DNA of 64,000 bases from Pseudonocardia asaccharolytica DSM 44247 = NBRC 16224 (GCF_000423625.1 NZ_AUII01000005.1:232133-296132); one strand, 5' to 3'. Shown: positions 42,581-51,192, counted from the stretch's first letter. Numbers and translations: made by a program. Notes: generated from the sequence alone by a model not told the origin.

Positions 42581-43942
42581 CTACTGAGCGCGTGCCTTCG
42601 ACTCGGCGTCCACGGCGTGCTGCATCGCTTTCACCCAGTAGCCGTGCTGGATGGTGAACAGGCCCTCGTCCTCGACCCGGACGCCGCTGAGCACAGGGTT
42701 GATCCCGAGCGCCGTGGCGTCCTCGTCCGGTCCCGTGACCCAGTGCGTCGCGCCGCGGCTCAGGTCGTTCCATGGGGCCTTCGCGGCGAGGAAGCCGCGC
42801 TGACAGGACCGGAACTCCTCCAGGTCATCGGGGGTGGCCATGCCGGTGGCGTTGAAGAAGTCCTCGTACCGGCGGATTCGGGCGGCGCGAGCCTGCGCGC
42901 TCTCCCCCTTCGGGGCGACGCAGTAGATGGTGACTTCCGTCTTGTCCACGGAGATCGGCCGGTAGTGCCTGATCTGCGAGCTGAACTGGTCCATCAGGTA
43001 GACGTTGGGGTAGAGGCAGAGGTTCCGCGCGTACTCGATCGCCCATTCGGCCTTGGTCTGACCGATCCGCTCGATCAACTCGTCGCGCCGTTCGTACAGC
43101 GGCTCGTCCTCGGGATTGGCCCGCCTGGTCCAGAGCAGGACGTGCCCGTTTTCGAAGGCGTAGAAGCCGCCCTTCGTCTTGCCGTAGCTCCCCGCATCCA
43201 TCGCCCTGGTCTCGGTGGTCGACTCACCGGTCGAGCGCCGGCCGGTGGTCGCGGCGTAGTTCCAGTGGGTCGAGGCGACGTGGTAGCCGTCGGCGCCGTT
43301 CTCCGCCTGCACTTTCCAGTTGCCGTCGAAGGTGTAGGTCGAGGACCCTTTCAAGACCTCCAGACCCTCCGGCGACTGGTCGACGATCATGTCGATGAGC
43401 TTCGCGGCCTCCCCGAGGTACTCCTCGAGCGGCAGCACATCGGGGTTGAGGCTGCCGAAGAGGAATCCTCGGTACGACTCGAAGCGCGCGACCTTGGTCA
43501 TGTCGTGGGAGCCGTCCGTGTTGAACTGCTCCGGGTAGCCTGCGCCCTTCGCCTCCTTGACCTTGAGGAGCTTGCCCGAGTTGCTGAACGTCCAGCCGTG
43601 GAACGGGCAGGTCCAGGTCGACCGGTTGTCCTTCTTGCGCCGGCAGACCATGGCGCCGCGGTGGGCGCACGCGTTGATGATCGCGGCGAGCTCGCCCTCG
43701 CGGGTGCGGGAGATGATCACCGGATGGCGGCCCATCCACGTCGTCAGGTAGTCGTTCTTGTTGGGTAGCTGGCTCTCGTGTGCCAGGTAGATCCAGTTGC
43801 CCTCGAAGATGTGTTTCATCTCGAGCTCGAACAACTCCGGATCGGTGAACATATCGCGCCGTGCGCGGTAGATGCCCCGCTCCGGATCCTCCTCCAAGGC
43901 ATTCTCGATCTTCGTCCTGACCCCGTCCAACGTGGTGCTCAT
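42581..43942 (-). CDS. benA: Benzoate 1,2-dioxygenase large subunit
   Basis: The 453-residue alpha subunit adds both atoms of oxygen to benzoate at positions 1 and 2. It has the Rieske site [11 protein letters not shown]...TCPFHGW (CxH and CxxH) near residues 95-120 and the mononuclear iron site with [15 protein letters not shown] followed by a later Asp. The start [58 protein letters not shown] is strongly BenA/XylX-like. It heads benABCD. The ATG has an AAGGA site inside the nearer of two 10-bp direct repeats. Confidence 0.94.
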   Translation of the reverse strand: MSTTLDGVRTKIENALEEDPERGIYRARRDMFTDPELFELEMKHIFEGNWIYLAHESQLPNKNDYLTTWMGRHPVIISRTREGELAAIINACAHRGAMVCRRKKDNRSTWTCPFHGWTFSNSGKLLKVKEAKGAGYPEQFNTDGSHDMTKVARFESYRGFLFGSLNPDVLPLEEYLGEAAKLIDMIVDQSPEGLEVLKGSSTYTFDGNWKVQAENGADGYHVASTHWNYAATTGRRSTGESTTETRAMDAGSYGKTKGGFYAFENGHVLLWTRRANPEDEPLYERRDELIERIGQTKAEWAIEYARNLCLYPNVYLMDQFSSQIRHYRPISVDKTEVTIYCVAPKGESAQARAARIRRYEDFFNATGMATPDDLEEFRSCQRGFLAAKAPWNDLSRGATHWVTGPDEDATALGINPVLSGVRVEDEGLFTIQHGYWVKAMQHAVDAESKARAQ

Positions 43943-43948
43943 ACGGGC

Positions 43949-43975
43949 AGTCCTTCGGATGGCCGAGTCCTTCGG
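43949..43975. repeat. Pair of 10-bp direct repeats in front of benA
   Basis: AGTCCTTCGG occurs at 43949-43958 and 43966-43975, 17 bp apart. On the minus strand each reads CCGAAGGACT; the nearer copy supplies the ribosome site of benA. The second copy may be a duplicated leader or an operator half-site. The remaining 140 bp to the divergent DmpE-like gene have no other clear signal. Confidence 0.5.
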
Positions 43976-44117
43976 TCGGTTCGAACGGTAGGCCGATCTC
44001 GGTGCTTTCCTGTGCACCTCCCGCTGGGCGGAATCGGACCGCCGGCCGGCGCCGCACGGGGCACGGTGGTGACACGCTCGATCCACTACCCAAGACCGCC
44101 GGCGGGATCACCCATCG

Positions 44118-44924
44118 ATGAGCAGCAACGAGCCGACGACCGTCGCCGAGGTCGCCAACCAGCTGTGGGAGGCGGAGCACGAACGCACGCCCGTCGAGCC
44201 CCTCGCCGCCACCCGACCGGACCTCACCCTCGAGGAGGCCTACGCGATCCAGGCCCGCAATGTCGCGCGCCGCGTCGCCACGGGCAGCGTGGCCCGCGGG
44301 CGGAAGGCGGGGGTGACCTGGCGGGCGTGGCAGGAGCTGCTCGGAGTGCACGAACCGGGGTTCGGCGTCCTGCTCGACGACATGTTCGTCGAGGACGGCG
44401 ACGAGATCGCCGCGGACGCGCTCATCCAGCCGCGCATCGAGTCCGAGACGGCTCTGGTGATGGGGACCGATCTCGCCGGCCCCGGCGTCACGACCACGGA
44501 TGCGCTCATCGCGATCAGCGCGGTGCTACCCGCCATCGAGGTCGTCGACAGCCGCATCGCGGACTGGCGTATCGAGCTCGTCGACAGCGTCGCGGACAAC
44601 GCATCCTGCGGCCGGGTCGTGCTCGGCGGCCGGGTCACCCCGGTGGCCGCGATCGACCTGCGCCTGGTCGGGATGCTCCTCTACCGCAACGGCTCCCCGA
44701 TCGAGAGCGGCGCGGGCGCTTCCGTACTCGGCAACCCGGCCCGCAGCGTGGCCTGGCTCGCGAACAGGCTGGGCTCGATCGGCGAGCGGCTGCGTCGCGG
44801 GGACATCGTGCTGCCGGGCGCGCTGCACCGGATGGTGCCGGTCCGCCCCGGCGACATCTTCCACGCGCAGTTCGCGCACCTCGGCTCGGTGACCGTGCAG
44901 TTCGGCGAGCGGAGCGCGGCATGA
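44118..44924 (+). CDS. 2-hydroxypenta-2,4-dienoate hydratase-like protein (DmpE type)
   Basis: The 268-residue protein is the closest local relative of the DmpE-type gene at 10022, sharing VQPRVE-like IQPRIESETALVMGTDLAGPGV, VVDSRIADWRIELVDSVADNASCG and GAGASVLGNPARSVAWLANRLGSIG. The otherwise conserved GxKxGLTS loop reads GRKAGVTWRAWQELLG here, with Trp in place of the usual Ser, so activity or substrate may differ. It is divergent from benA and overlaps the DmpH-type gene downstream by 4 nt. Confidence 0.8.
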   Translation: MSSNEPTTVAEVANQLWEAEHERTPVEPLAATRPDLTLEEAYAIQARNVARRVATGSVARGRKAGVTWRAWQELLGVHEPGFGVLLDDMFVEDGDEIAADALIQPRIESETALVMGTDLAGPGVTTTDALIAISAVLPAIEVVDSRIADWRIELVDSVADNASCGRVVLGGRVTPVAAIDLRLVGMLLYRNGSPIESGAGASVLGNPARSVAWLANRLGSIGERLRRGDIVLPGALHRMVPVRPGDIFHAQFAHLGSVTVQFGERSAA

Positions 44925-45691
44925 CCGACCCCCAGGCCATCGCCGACGCCCTGATCGCGGCGGAACGCGATCGCACGCCGATCACGCCCTTCACCCGGAC
45001 CCTGCCGTTCCTGGACGCGGAGACGGCATACAAGGCCCAGACGATCATGGTCGACCACCGCCTGCAGGCGGGCGAGCGGCTCATCGGCGCGAAGCTGGGC
45101 CTGACCAGCAAGGTCAAGCGCACCGCCCTGGGCATCGACGAGCCGGTCCACGGCCGGCTGACCTCCGGCATGATGATCCCTCCGGGCGAGCCGGTGCGGC
45201 TCGACGAACTCATCCACCCGCATGCCGAGCCGGAGATCGCGTTCCTCATCGGACGGCGGATCGAGGCGCCGACCACGGTCGCGGGGGTACTCGCCGCCAC
45301 CGAGGCCGTCCTCGGCGCCGTCGAGGTCGGCGACTCCCGATACCGCCAGCCGTTCCGGCTGCCCGACTCCGTCGCCGACAACGCCGGTGCCGCCCGCGTC
45401 GTCCTCGGCGGCAACGCCCGGCGCCCGAACGAGCTCGAGGACCTGTGCGTGCTCGGCTGCCTGTTCCGGCATCGGCACGGGCTCACGACCGCCGCGGGTG
45501 GGGCCGCGATGGGCCATCCCGCAGCCGCGGTCGCCTGGCTGGTGCACACGCTCGGCGCCAGAGGCGAATGTCTCGAGGCCGGATCGGTCGTGCTGTCCGG
45601 CGGGTTGACCGCCTCGGTGCCGCTGCTGACCTACGGGGTGGTGACGGCCGAGTTCGACGGGCTGGGATCCGTCGTGGCGCATTGCCGGTGA
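44921..45691 (+). CDS. 4-oxalocrotonate decarboxylase-like protein (DmpH type)
   Basis: The 256-residue enzyme shares GAKLGLTSKVKRTALGIDEP, IHPHAEPEIAFLIGRR and the LDSRY-like GDSRYRQPFRLPDSVADNAGAARVVLGG with the DmpH-type gene at 9249. In the 4-oxalocrotonate branch DmpH decarboxylates the oxalocrotonate to 2-hydroxypenta-2,4-dienoate and works in complex with DmpE. Its neighbours are the DmpE-type gene, an XylT-like ferredoxin and catechol 2,3-dioxygenase, so a meta-cleavage role is well supported. Confidence 0.8.
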   Translation: MTDPQAIADALIAAERDRTPITPFTRTLPFLDAETAYKAQTIMVDHRLQAGERLIGAKLGLTSKVKRTALGIDEPVHGRLTSGMMIPPGEPVRLDELIHPHAEPEIAFLIGRRIEAPTTVAGVLAATEAVLGAVEVGDSRYRQPFRLPDSVADNAGAARVVLGGNARRPNELEDLCVLGCLFRHRHGLTTAAGGAAMGHPAAAVAWLVHTLGARGECLEAGSVVLSGGLTASVPLLTYGVVTAEFDGLGSVVAHCR

Positions 45692-45697
45692 AAGGAG

Positions 45698-46045
45698 GTG
45701 CCCATCAGCCAAGATCCAGGGCAAAAGCGCGCGGAGGTGACGGTTCTCCCCGACGGCGTGAGCGTCGACGCCGAGGATGGCGAGACCGTGCTCCGCGCGC
45801 TGAGCCGCGCAGGCCTCCGCTACCGGGTCGGTTGCCGGCGCGGTGGATGCGGGATCTGCAAGGTGCGGCTCGTGCTGGGCGAGGTCGCCTACGAGCGGCC
45901 GATCGCCACCACCGTGCTCTCCGACGAGGAGCGGATCGAGGGGATCTGCCTGAGCTGCAGGGCCATACCGATCACCAGCATCGCCATCGAACTGCAGGAG
46001 GGGGACCGCCTCAGGAAGGTCCTCGGATTCGCCTTCCCCGCATAG
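45698..46045 (+). CDS. 2Fe-2S ferredoxin, XylT/DmpQ-like
   Basis: The roughly 115-residue protein has a plant-type ferredoxin motif GCRRGGCGICKVRLVLGEV followed by CLSCRAIPIT, as in XylT, which re-reduces the oxidised iron of catechol 2,3-dioxygenase. That dioxygenase is the next gene. The start is unclear: the GTG at 45698 overlaps an ideal AAAGGAGG ribosome site, which is too close, while the codon at the proper distance is ATC at 45704 (ATC AGC CAA GAT). A GTG at 45737 is another option. The iron-sulfur cysteines are all downstream of every candidate. Confidence 0.85.
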   Translation: MPISQDPGQKRAEVTVLPDGVSVDAEDGETVLRALSRAGLRYRVGCRRGGCGICKVRLVLGEVAYERPIATTVLSDEERIEGICLSCRAIPITSIAIELQEGDRLRKVLGFAFPA

Positions 46046-46088
46046 ACGCGGGCATCGAGATAACAACGGGACCGGAAGGAACACCGAA

Positions 46089-47003
46089 ATGAGTGTCATG
46101 CGGCTGGGGTTCGTCCACATCCGAGTGACGGACCTCGAGGAGGCCCGCAACCACTACTCCAACACGATGGGGATGAAGGTCGTCCATGAGGAGCCCGGCA
46201 AGCTGTGGCTGAAGTGCTGGGACGAGTACGACCACCACTCCCTCGTCCTCGAGGAGGGCGGGGTCGGGCTGGTCAAGCTCGGCTACAAGGTCCAGACCAA
46301 GGACGACCTGGAGCGCTACGAGAAGCGCGCCCAGCAGTTCGGCTGCACGACTGGCCGGGTCAGCGCCGGGGAGAACCTCACGGTCGGCGACGGCGTGGCG
46401 ATCTCGGTGCCGTCGGGGCATCGGGTCGAGCTCTACGACGAGATCGAGTACGTCGGCACCGACACCGGTGCGCTCAACCCCGACCCATGGCCGCGCGACG
46501 GCCGCGGGATCGCCGCGCACTGGATCGACCACGCCCTGGTCGCCGCCGACGACCCGGGCCTGCTGGAGCGGTTCTTCACCGAGGCGCTGGACTTCCACGT
46601 CGCCGAGCGCGCCATCACGAACATCAGCCACCCCGAGGTGCTGGGCTCCTGGATGGCGTGCGGGGAGTCCCCGCACGACATCGCCGTGATCAAGGGACCG
46701 GACGCGAAACTGCACCACTTCGCGTTCCACCTCGAGGACTGGAACGCCATCCTCCGGGCGGGCGACATCATGAGCATGGACGACGTGTCCGTCGATATCG
46801 GCCCGACCCGGCACGGCATCACGCGGGGCACGACGATCTACTTCTTCGACCCGTCGGGCAACCGCAACGAGGTGTTCGCGGGTCTGGGATATCGGACCTT
46901 CCCGGACTTCCCCACGGTGAACTGGACGGAGGACCAGTTGGCCAAGGGCATCGTGTACATCAGCAGGGAGCTGAACGAGGCCTTCACGACCGTCTTCACG
47001 TGA
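46089..47003 (+). CDS. Catechol 2,3-dioxygenase
   Basis: The 304-residue type I extradiol dioxygenase opens catechol next to its hydroxyls, giving 2-hydroxymuconic semialdehyde. It has two VOC modules; iron ligands by pattern are His148 (HWIDHALV), His209 (KLHHFAFHLED) and Glu261 (GNRNEVFAG), and the fingerprint TTIYFFDPSGNRNEVFAG is complete. Length and spacing match XylE/DmpB. It is the likely sink for catechol made by the phenol hydroxylase and benzoate dioxygenase encoded on the other strand. GGAAGGA precedes the ATG. Confidence 0.95.
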   Translation: MSVMRLGFVHIRVTDLEEARNHYSNTMGMKVVHEEPGKLWLKCWDEYDHHSLVLEEGGVGLVKLGYKVQTKDDLERYEKRAQQFGCTTGRVSAGENLTVGDGVAISVPSGHRVELYDEIEYVGTDTGALNPDPWPRDGRGIAAHWIDHALVAADDPGLLERFFTEALDFHVAERAITNISHPEVLGSWMACGESPHDIAVIKGPDAKLHHFAFHLEDWNAILRAGDIMSMDDVSVDIGPTRHGITRGTTIYFFDPSGNRNEVFAGLGYRTFPDFPTVNWTEDQLAKGIVYISRELNEAFTTVFT

Positions 47004-47054
47004 ATCTCAGGCCCTGTTTCCCGGCCCGGCCCGGGCGAGCCTCGACCTCTCCGA

Positions 47055-47549
47055 ATGTGGAAGGAGGCGGATCGGGTGTGGCCGTGGGTCGCGCAGATCG
47101 GGCAGGGGCGAGGCTGGTTCTACAGCTACGCAGCCCTCGAGAACCTCGTGGGCTGCGATATCCGCAGCGCCGACCGCGTCGTTCCCGAATGGCAGGACCT
47201 CCGGGTCGGCGACCCCGTCTCGCTGCATCCCGATATGGCGCTGCGGGTTGCCGCGATCGAGGCGCCGCGGTCGCTCGTCCTCCACGGCGGGGTTCCGATC
47301 GATGCCATCCCGCCCCCGTACGATTTCACCTGGGCCTTCGTCGTCCGGGAGCGGCCGGACGGGTCGAGCAGGCTGCTCGTGCGGGAGCGCTGGACCTACA
47401 CGCGGTGGTGGGCGCCGATCCTCGTCGAACCGGTCGAGATCGTCAGTTCCGTGATGCATCAGAAGATGCTGCGCGGGATCCGGGATCGGGCCGAACGGGC
47501 AGCCGCATATGACCTGGCACCGGACGGATGGGCCGCCACAGCGGCATAG
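47055..47549 (+). CDS. SRPBCC-type protein, apparently truncated at the N-terminus
   Basis: The 164-residue protein begins almost at the family motif VWPWVAQIGQGRGWFYSYAALENLVGCDIRSADRVVPEW; related SRPBCC proteins have about 25-40 residues before it that form the first strand and helix of the fold. The first ATG lacks a ribosome site, whereas a GTG at 47076 has AAGGAGG at good distance. Either way the start of the domain is missing, so it may be a decayed copy. The ligand is unknown. Confidence 0.55.
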   Translation: MWKEADRVWPWVAQIGQGRGWFYSYAALENLVGCDIRSADRVVPEWQDLRVGDPVSLHPDMALRVAAIEAPRSLVLHGGVPIDAIPPPYDFTWAFVVRERPDGSSRLLVRERWTYTRWWAPILVEPVEIVSSVMHQKMLRGIRDRAERAAAYDLAPDGWAATAA

Positions 47550-47693
47550 CACCGCACGCAGCCCGACCCCGGCGCCATCCGGGACGCGAGGCGCCGCATC
47601 GTCGGATTCTTCGACTGCCACCTGAGGGCGGCCGGTACATAATGCCGGCGGGCCGGGCACGACCCTGCGGCCGGGCCGGAGCGGCCTCGTGGC

Positions 47694-48087
47694 TCATGTG
47701 ATCAGATGTGGTCGTGGTCCTCGGCGGGGGGTCTGCTCCGGGTCGATCCACTTCGGGGGAATGAACTCGGGTAGGCCGTCGCGAATGCGCACCATCCAGC
47801 CGGAGGAATGCATCATCCGGTGATGGACCCGGCACAACATAACCAGGTTGTCGCGTTCGGTGGGGCCGCCGTGTTCCCAGGGCAGGATGTGGTGGCATTC
47901 GCACCAGGACGGGGTGCTCCCGAATCCCGGAAAGGCGCAGCCGCCGTCGCGGGCGGCCACCGCCCGGCGCAGCCCGTCGGGAATGGTGCGGGTCAACCGG
48001 CCCACGTCCAGCGGTTGCCCGGCGCCATTCATGACGATGGGGATCACCGCGGCGTCGCAGGCCAGCCTCCGCAGCTCGGGCGCGGCC
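47694..48087 (-). pseudogene. 3' part of a DUF222/HNH endonuclease gene cut by an insertion sequence
   Basis: This part encodes LAAPELRRLACDAAVIPIVMNGAGQPLDVGRLTRTIPDGLRRAVAARDGG and the HNH site WCECHHILPWEHGGPTERDNLVMLCRVHHRMMH, followed by the usual WMVRIRDGLPEFIPPKWIDP ending. These are hallmarks of the 13E12-type DUF222/HNH family. The 5' part is on the far side of the IS element; removing the element and one target copy restores the frame GGP-LAAPE. The protein would be a presumed DNA-cleaving HNH enzyme. Confidence 0.88.
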
Positions 48088-48090
48088 AGT

Positions 48091-49081
48091 GAAGTGATCT
48101 CAGCAAGAAGCGGTGCGTGGGTGCGGCGACACGCACATTCGGGATGATCCGGACGGTCCGGGGCGGGCGTGGGGCCCTCCGGTAGAGCAGCTCTCACCAC
48201 AAGAACCCGACCGTGTGTGAGGACCCCACGTGATCGCCTATCGTGCCATGCTCGACGTCCCCCGGGAACTGGTCTCGATGCTGGCCGGGCTGCTGCGCGC
48301 CGAACGCCGCCGGCGCGGTACCCGCGCCAAGACCAGGGCGTTGACCTGCTGGTACCAGGCGATCCTCGTGCTGGCCTGGTACCGCAGGCGCGAGGACATC
48401 GCGCTGCTGGGCGCCGGGTTCACGATCTCTCGGGCAACCAGCTACCGCTACCTCGCCGAGGGGGTCACCGTGCTCGCCGCCGAGGCGCCGGACCTGCACG
48501 AGGCGCTGCAGCGGGTCGCCGAGGAGGGCTGGTCCCACGTGATCCTCGACGGGAAGCTGTTCGGCACCGACCGGGTCGCCGCGACCACCACCGGCACGAA
48601 GGGGACCACCATCCACGCCTGGTATTCCGGGAAACACCACGGCTTCGGCGGCAACATCCAGGCCGTCATGCGCCCGGACGGCCTGCCGATCTGGACCTCC
48701 GCGGTCACCGAGGGCCACACCCACGACCTCACCGCCGCCCGCGACCACCACATCCTGGGCGCCCTGTACTGGGCCGCGTCCCGGCTGCACCTGCCCACCC
48801 TGGCCGACGGCGGCTACGAAGGCGCAGGTCGGGGCGTCCACACCCCGGTCGGGAAACCCGGCGACGGGCAGGCCCTCGGCGCCGACAACCAGACCTACAA
48901 CGCCCTGCTGCGCGGCGCCCGCGCCCGCGGCGAACGCGGCTTCGCCCTGCTGGTCGGACGCTGGAGAGCGCTCCACCACATCACCGCCGGCCCTGGCCGA
49001 ATCAGCGACATCGTCCACGCCGCCCTCGTCCTCACCCAATTCGAGCACCGCTACCTACGCACTTCTTGCTGAGATCACTTC
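48091..49081 (+). mobile_element. Insertion sequence, IS5 family (ISL2-like), 991 bp
   Basis: The ends are perfect 20-bp inverted repeats, GAAGTGATCTCAGCAAGAAG at 48091-48110 and its complement at 49062-49081, with further imperfect matching inward. AGT stands on both outer sides (48088-48090 and 49082-49084), a 3-bp target duplication of the ANT type described for the ISL2 group. One transposase gene fills most of the element. Size, single frame and target pattern fit ISL2-type IS5 members. Confidence 0.93.
48230..49072 (+). CDS. IS5-family DDE transposase
   Basis: The 280-residue transposase has an N-terminal helix-turn-helix (ISRATSYRYLAEGVTVLA) and a DDE_Tnp_4 catalytic core: the first Asp in HVILDGKLFGTDR, HHGFGGNIQAVMRPDGLPIW and HTHDLTAARDH, and the second Asp in LADGGYEGAG. 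The C-terminal TGA lies inside the right inverted repeat. The frame is intact from the GTG start, so the element could still be active. Its orientation is opposite to that of the gene it interrupts. Confidence 0.9.
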   Translation: MIAYRAMLDVPRELVSMLAGLLRAERRRRGTRAKTRALTCWYQAILVLAWYRRREDIALLGAGFTISRATSYRYLAEGVTVLAAEAPDLHEALQRVAEEGWSHVILDGKLFGTDRVAATTTGTKGTTIHAWYSGKHHGFGGNIQAVMRPDGLPIWTSAVTEGHTHDLTAARDHHILGALYWAASRLHLPTLADGGYEGAGRGVHTPVGKPGDGQALGADNQTYNALLRGARARGERGFALLVGRWRALHHITAGPGRISDIVHAALVLTQFEHRYLRTSC

Positions 49082-49084
49082 AGT

Positions 49085-49683
49085 GGGCCGCCGAAATCGA
49101 GGACCGCGGCGCGGGCGCGCTGTTCGAGGTCCTCCAGGCGCACCAGCACGTTGAGGTGCGGGCGCTGCCCGCCGCCCTCGGGCACACAGTCGGCGTGGGC
49201 GAGCACCTAGCCGCACACCTCGGCCAGCGCCTCGGCCAGCCGCCGCGCGGCGGGCCGGTCGTCGTCGCCGGTGAGCGGCGCGGATTTGGCGTCGAGCAGG
49301 GTGACGATGGCGTCGGACAGGGCCGCGTCGTCGAACCGGCCCGTGAGCGTGCCGCCGCTGCCGTCCCGGTGCCGGGTCAAGGTCAGCTCGTTGACCGGAT
49401 CCGGGGGTTGCTCGTCGTCGGGCTCGGGCCCGTCGGCGTCGAGCATCTCGACCAGCCGCGTGCCGTACGCCGGGAGCTCCGAGGGGGTATAGACGGCGGT
49501 CTTGGCGGCCAGCTGTTCCTCGGCGCCAGCCCACACCTGCGGGGCGAGCCGTTCGGCGGCCGGGCCGGCCAGGATCTTCGCGATGGTCTCGACGTGGCGC
49601 AGGCCGGTCGGGCCGGCGGCGTCCAGCGCGTCGAGCGCCTGGGTGGTGAGCCGGTGGACGACGGGCAGCGGGCGGGTGAACAC
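49085..49683 (-). pseudogene. 5' part of the disrupted DUF222/HNH endonuclease gene
   Basis: The reading frame starts at GTG and encodes HRLTTQALDALDAAGPTGLRHVETIAKILAG and VNELTLTRHRDGSGGTLTGRFDDAALSDAIVTLLDAKS, which belong to DUF222. Three lesions are visible: the N-terminal half of DUF222 is missing, so the start runs straight into mid-domain; a TAG stops the frame at 49207-49209 (EVCG-stop-VLAHADCVPEGGGQRPHLNVLV); and the IS5 element follows directly after LDFGGPL. It cannot make a functional protein. Confidence 0.88.
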
Positions 49684-49696
49684 ACGATCATCATAC

Positions 49697-49712
49697 TCGA
49701 ACTTATGTTCGA
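49697..49712. promoter_or_regulatory. LexA (SOS) box in front of the DUF222/HNH gene
   Basis: TCGAACTTATGTTCGA matches the actinobacterial/mycobacterial SOS consensus TCGAAC-N4-GTTCGA exactly. It lies 13 nt upstream of the GTG start on the minus strand, a placement known for DNA-damage-inducible 13E12-type genes. The site therefore points to LexA control of a gene that is now broken. Confidence 0.88.
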
Positions 49713-49773
49713 GAATCGGTCACTCGTCGCAGGTCAGAGGCCTTCCGGCGCTATCCCGAGACCGCTCACCGGC

Positions 49774-49918
49774 TCAGCTCAGCCAGCCGGCCCGACTCGA
49801 GGTAGCGCTATGGACCGGCCCATCGAGACCGCACCGCTCGGGCGACGCACGAAGGACGACGGCGTGCACGACCGCGATGTCGTAGCGCGGCAGCACCTCA
49901 TCGAGCAGCAATGACGTC
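49774..49918 (-). pseudogene. N-terminal fragment of an SRPBCC-family gene
   Basis: The frame starts with ATG 3-6 nt after GGAGG and encodes MTSLLLDEVLPRYDIAVVHAVVLRASPER, which parallels the start of the protein at 51590 (MLVDEFMPTYDVSDSVATVVEADPATTW). After about 32 residues homology stops and the frame ends at 49774. It is a truncated copy of the same family, with intact translation signals and DosR-like boxes upstream. Confidence 0.6.
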
Positions 49919-49976
49919 ATCATGAACCTCCGGGACCCCGAACCCGTCAGGTCGGCACGGCGCGATCCCGTGGCCC

Positions 49977-50013
49977 GGGACGGCCGGCCCCGGCGAATGC
50001 GGACCAACGCCCC
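49977..50013. promoter_or_regulatory. Two DosR/DevR-like boxes upstream of the flavodoxin gene
   Basis: GGGACGGCCGGCCC (49977-49990) and CGGACCAACGCCCC (50000-50013) have the GGGAC-N4-GNCCC layout of the mycobacterial DosR core (consensus core GGGAC-N4-GTCCC), with centres 23 bp apart. They lie in the gap between the divergent SRPBCC remnant and the flavodoxin gene, about 70-95 nt from the latter's start. Binding by a DosR homologue is inferred; no such regulator gene is in the window. Confidence 0.5.
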
Positions 50014-50076
50014 TGCCCCGGGCCGGTTCAGCAACCCACGATCCGGGGAAGACAACGAGACCCGGAGGTGATCCTG

Positions 50077-50601
50077 GTGCGTGCGTTGGTCGTATTCGAG
50101 TCGTATTTCGGCAACACGAAGCGGATCGCCGAGGCCGTGGCGGAGGGCCTGTCGGCCCGGCTGACGGTGGACATCGACGAGGTCACCGACGCGCCACCGA
50201 CCGTCGGTGCCGACGTCGATCTGGTGGTGGTGGGTGGCCCGACGCACGCATTCGGGTTAACCAGGCCGACCACCAGGGCCGATGCCGTCCGGCAGGCCGG
50301 CGGGACCGAGACCGCCACCGGTATCGGGCTGCGCGAGTGGCTCGACAAGCTGCCGGCCGCACGGCCGGGGACGGCCGCGGCCTGCTTCGACACCCGGGTC
50401 TCGCGACCCCGGGTCCCCGGGTCGGCGGCCCGGCGGGCACGGTCGCGGCTGCGCGAGCACGGTTTCACCGCGCTCGACCCGGCGACGACGTTCTGGGTCC
50501 GTGGCACCCCGGGCCCGCTCGTCGACGGCGAGCTCGAGCGGGCCAGGGAGTGGGGCGTCCTGCTTGCCCAGCGACTCGCCGAGCTGCGTCCGGTCGGCTG
50601 A
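50077..50601 (+). CDS. Flavodoxin-like protein
   Basis: The 174-residue protein has a flavodoxin fold with the FMN phosphate loop ESYFGNTKRIAEAVAEGL, followed by DLVVVGGPTHAFGLTRPTT for the first isoalloxazine loop and DTRVSRPRVPG for the second. The GTG at 50077 is favoured over one at 50068 because GGAGG lies 8 nt upstream. It probably carries electrons, but its partner is unknown. It opens the stress-gene region and has two DosR-like boxes upstream. Confidence 0.82.
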   Translation: MRALVVFESYFGNTKRIAEAVAEGLSARLTVDIDEVTDAPPTVGADVDLVVVGGPTHAFGLTRPTTRADAVRQAGGTETATGIGLREWLDKLPAARPGTAAACFDTRVSRPRVPGSAARRARSRLREHGFTALDPATTFWVRGTPGPLVDGELERAREWGVLLAQRLAELRPVG

Positions 50602-50625
50602 TCAGAGGCAGACCGACCGGGGTGC

Positions 50626-50639
50626 GGGACCAAGGGCCC
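50626..50639. promoter_or_regulatory. DosR/DevR-like box upstream of hsp20
   Basis: GGGACCAAGGGCCC matches the DosR core GGGAC-N4-GTCCC with one difference. It is centred about 83 nt before the hsp20 ATG, and its wording is shared with the box upstream of the phosphoribosyltransferase gene (GGGACCAAGGCCCT). Confidence 0.55.
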
Positions 50640-50715
50640 TGCCGGGATGCCGGCTTCTGTAGCACGGTGAAGAACACCGGATATTCGGCACACAACGGTG
50701 AGGAGGACAACGAAC

Positions 50716-51192
50716 ATGAGCATGGTTTCCCGCCGCGAGCGCGGCACCGATCTCGCCCGCCGATTCAATTGGATGGATCGCGTCTTCGAGGAGTGGATGA
50801 GGTCGCTGCCCATGCGCCGTCCGTTCGGCCTCAGCTGGGATTGGCCGGGTGAGGACCTCATCCGGGTCGACGAGTACCGCGAGGGCGGCGCCGAGGTCAT
50901 CCGTGCCGAGCTGCCCGGTATCGACCCGGACAAGGACGTGGAGATCACCGTCCGCGAAGGCGTGCTGCGGATCAAGGCCGAACGACACCTCGAGGAGAAG
51001 ACCGAGAAAAAGGGCTACACCCGGCACGAGCTGCGTCACGGCGTGCTCAGCCGAACGCTGCCCCTGCCCGAAGGCGCCTCCGAGTCCGACATCACGGCCA
51101 GCTACAAGGACGGCATCCTCGATATTCGGATCCCGGTCTCGGAGCCCTCGGCCGAGGCAGAACCAACCAAGATAAAGATCAACAAGTCCTGA
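50716..51192 (+). CDS. Hsp20/alpha-crystallin small heat shock protein
   Basis: The 158-residue protein has the alpha-crystallin domain (about residues 45-135; LIRVDEYREGGAEVIRAELPGIDPDKDVEITVREGVLRIKAERHLEEK) with the A-x-x-x-x-G-v-L motif ASYKDGILDIRIPV and the C-terminal I-x-I tail (IKINKS). It holds unfolding proteins during stress. It resembles HspX/Acr1, the marker of the mycobacterial dormancy regulon. The ATG has GAGGAGG about 9 nt upstream and a DosR-like box lies upstream. Confidence 0.92.
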   Translation: MSMVSRRERGTDLARRFNWMDRVFEEWMRSLPMRRPFGLSWDWPGEDLIRVDEYREGGAEVIRAELPGIDPDKDVEITVREGVLRIKAERHLEEKTEKKGYTRHELRHGVLSRTLPLPEGASESDITASYKDGILDIRIPVSEPSAEAEPTKIKINKS

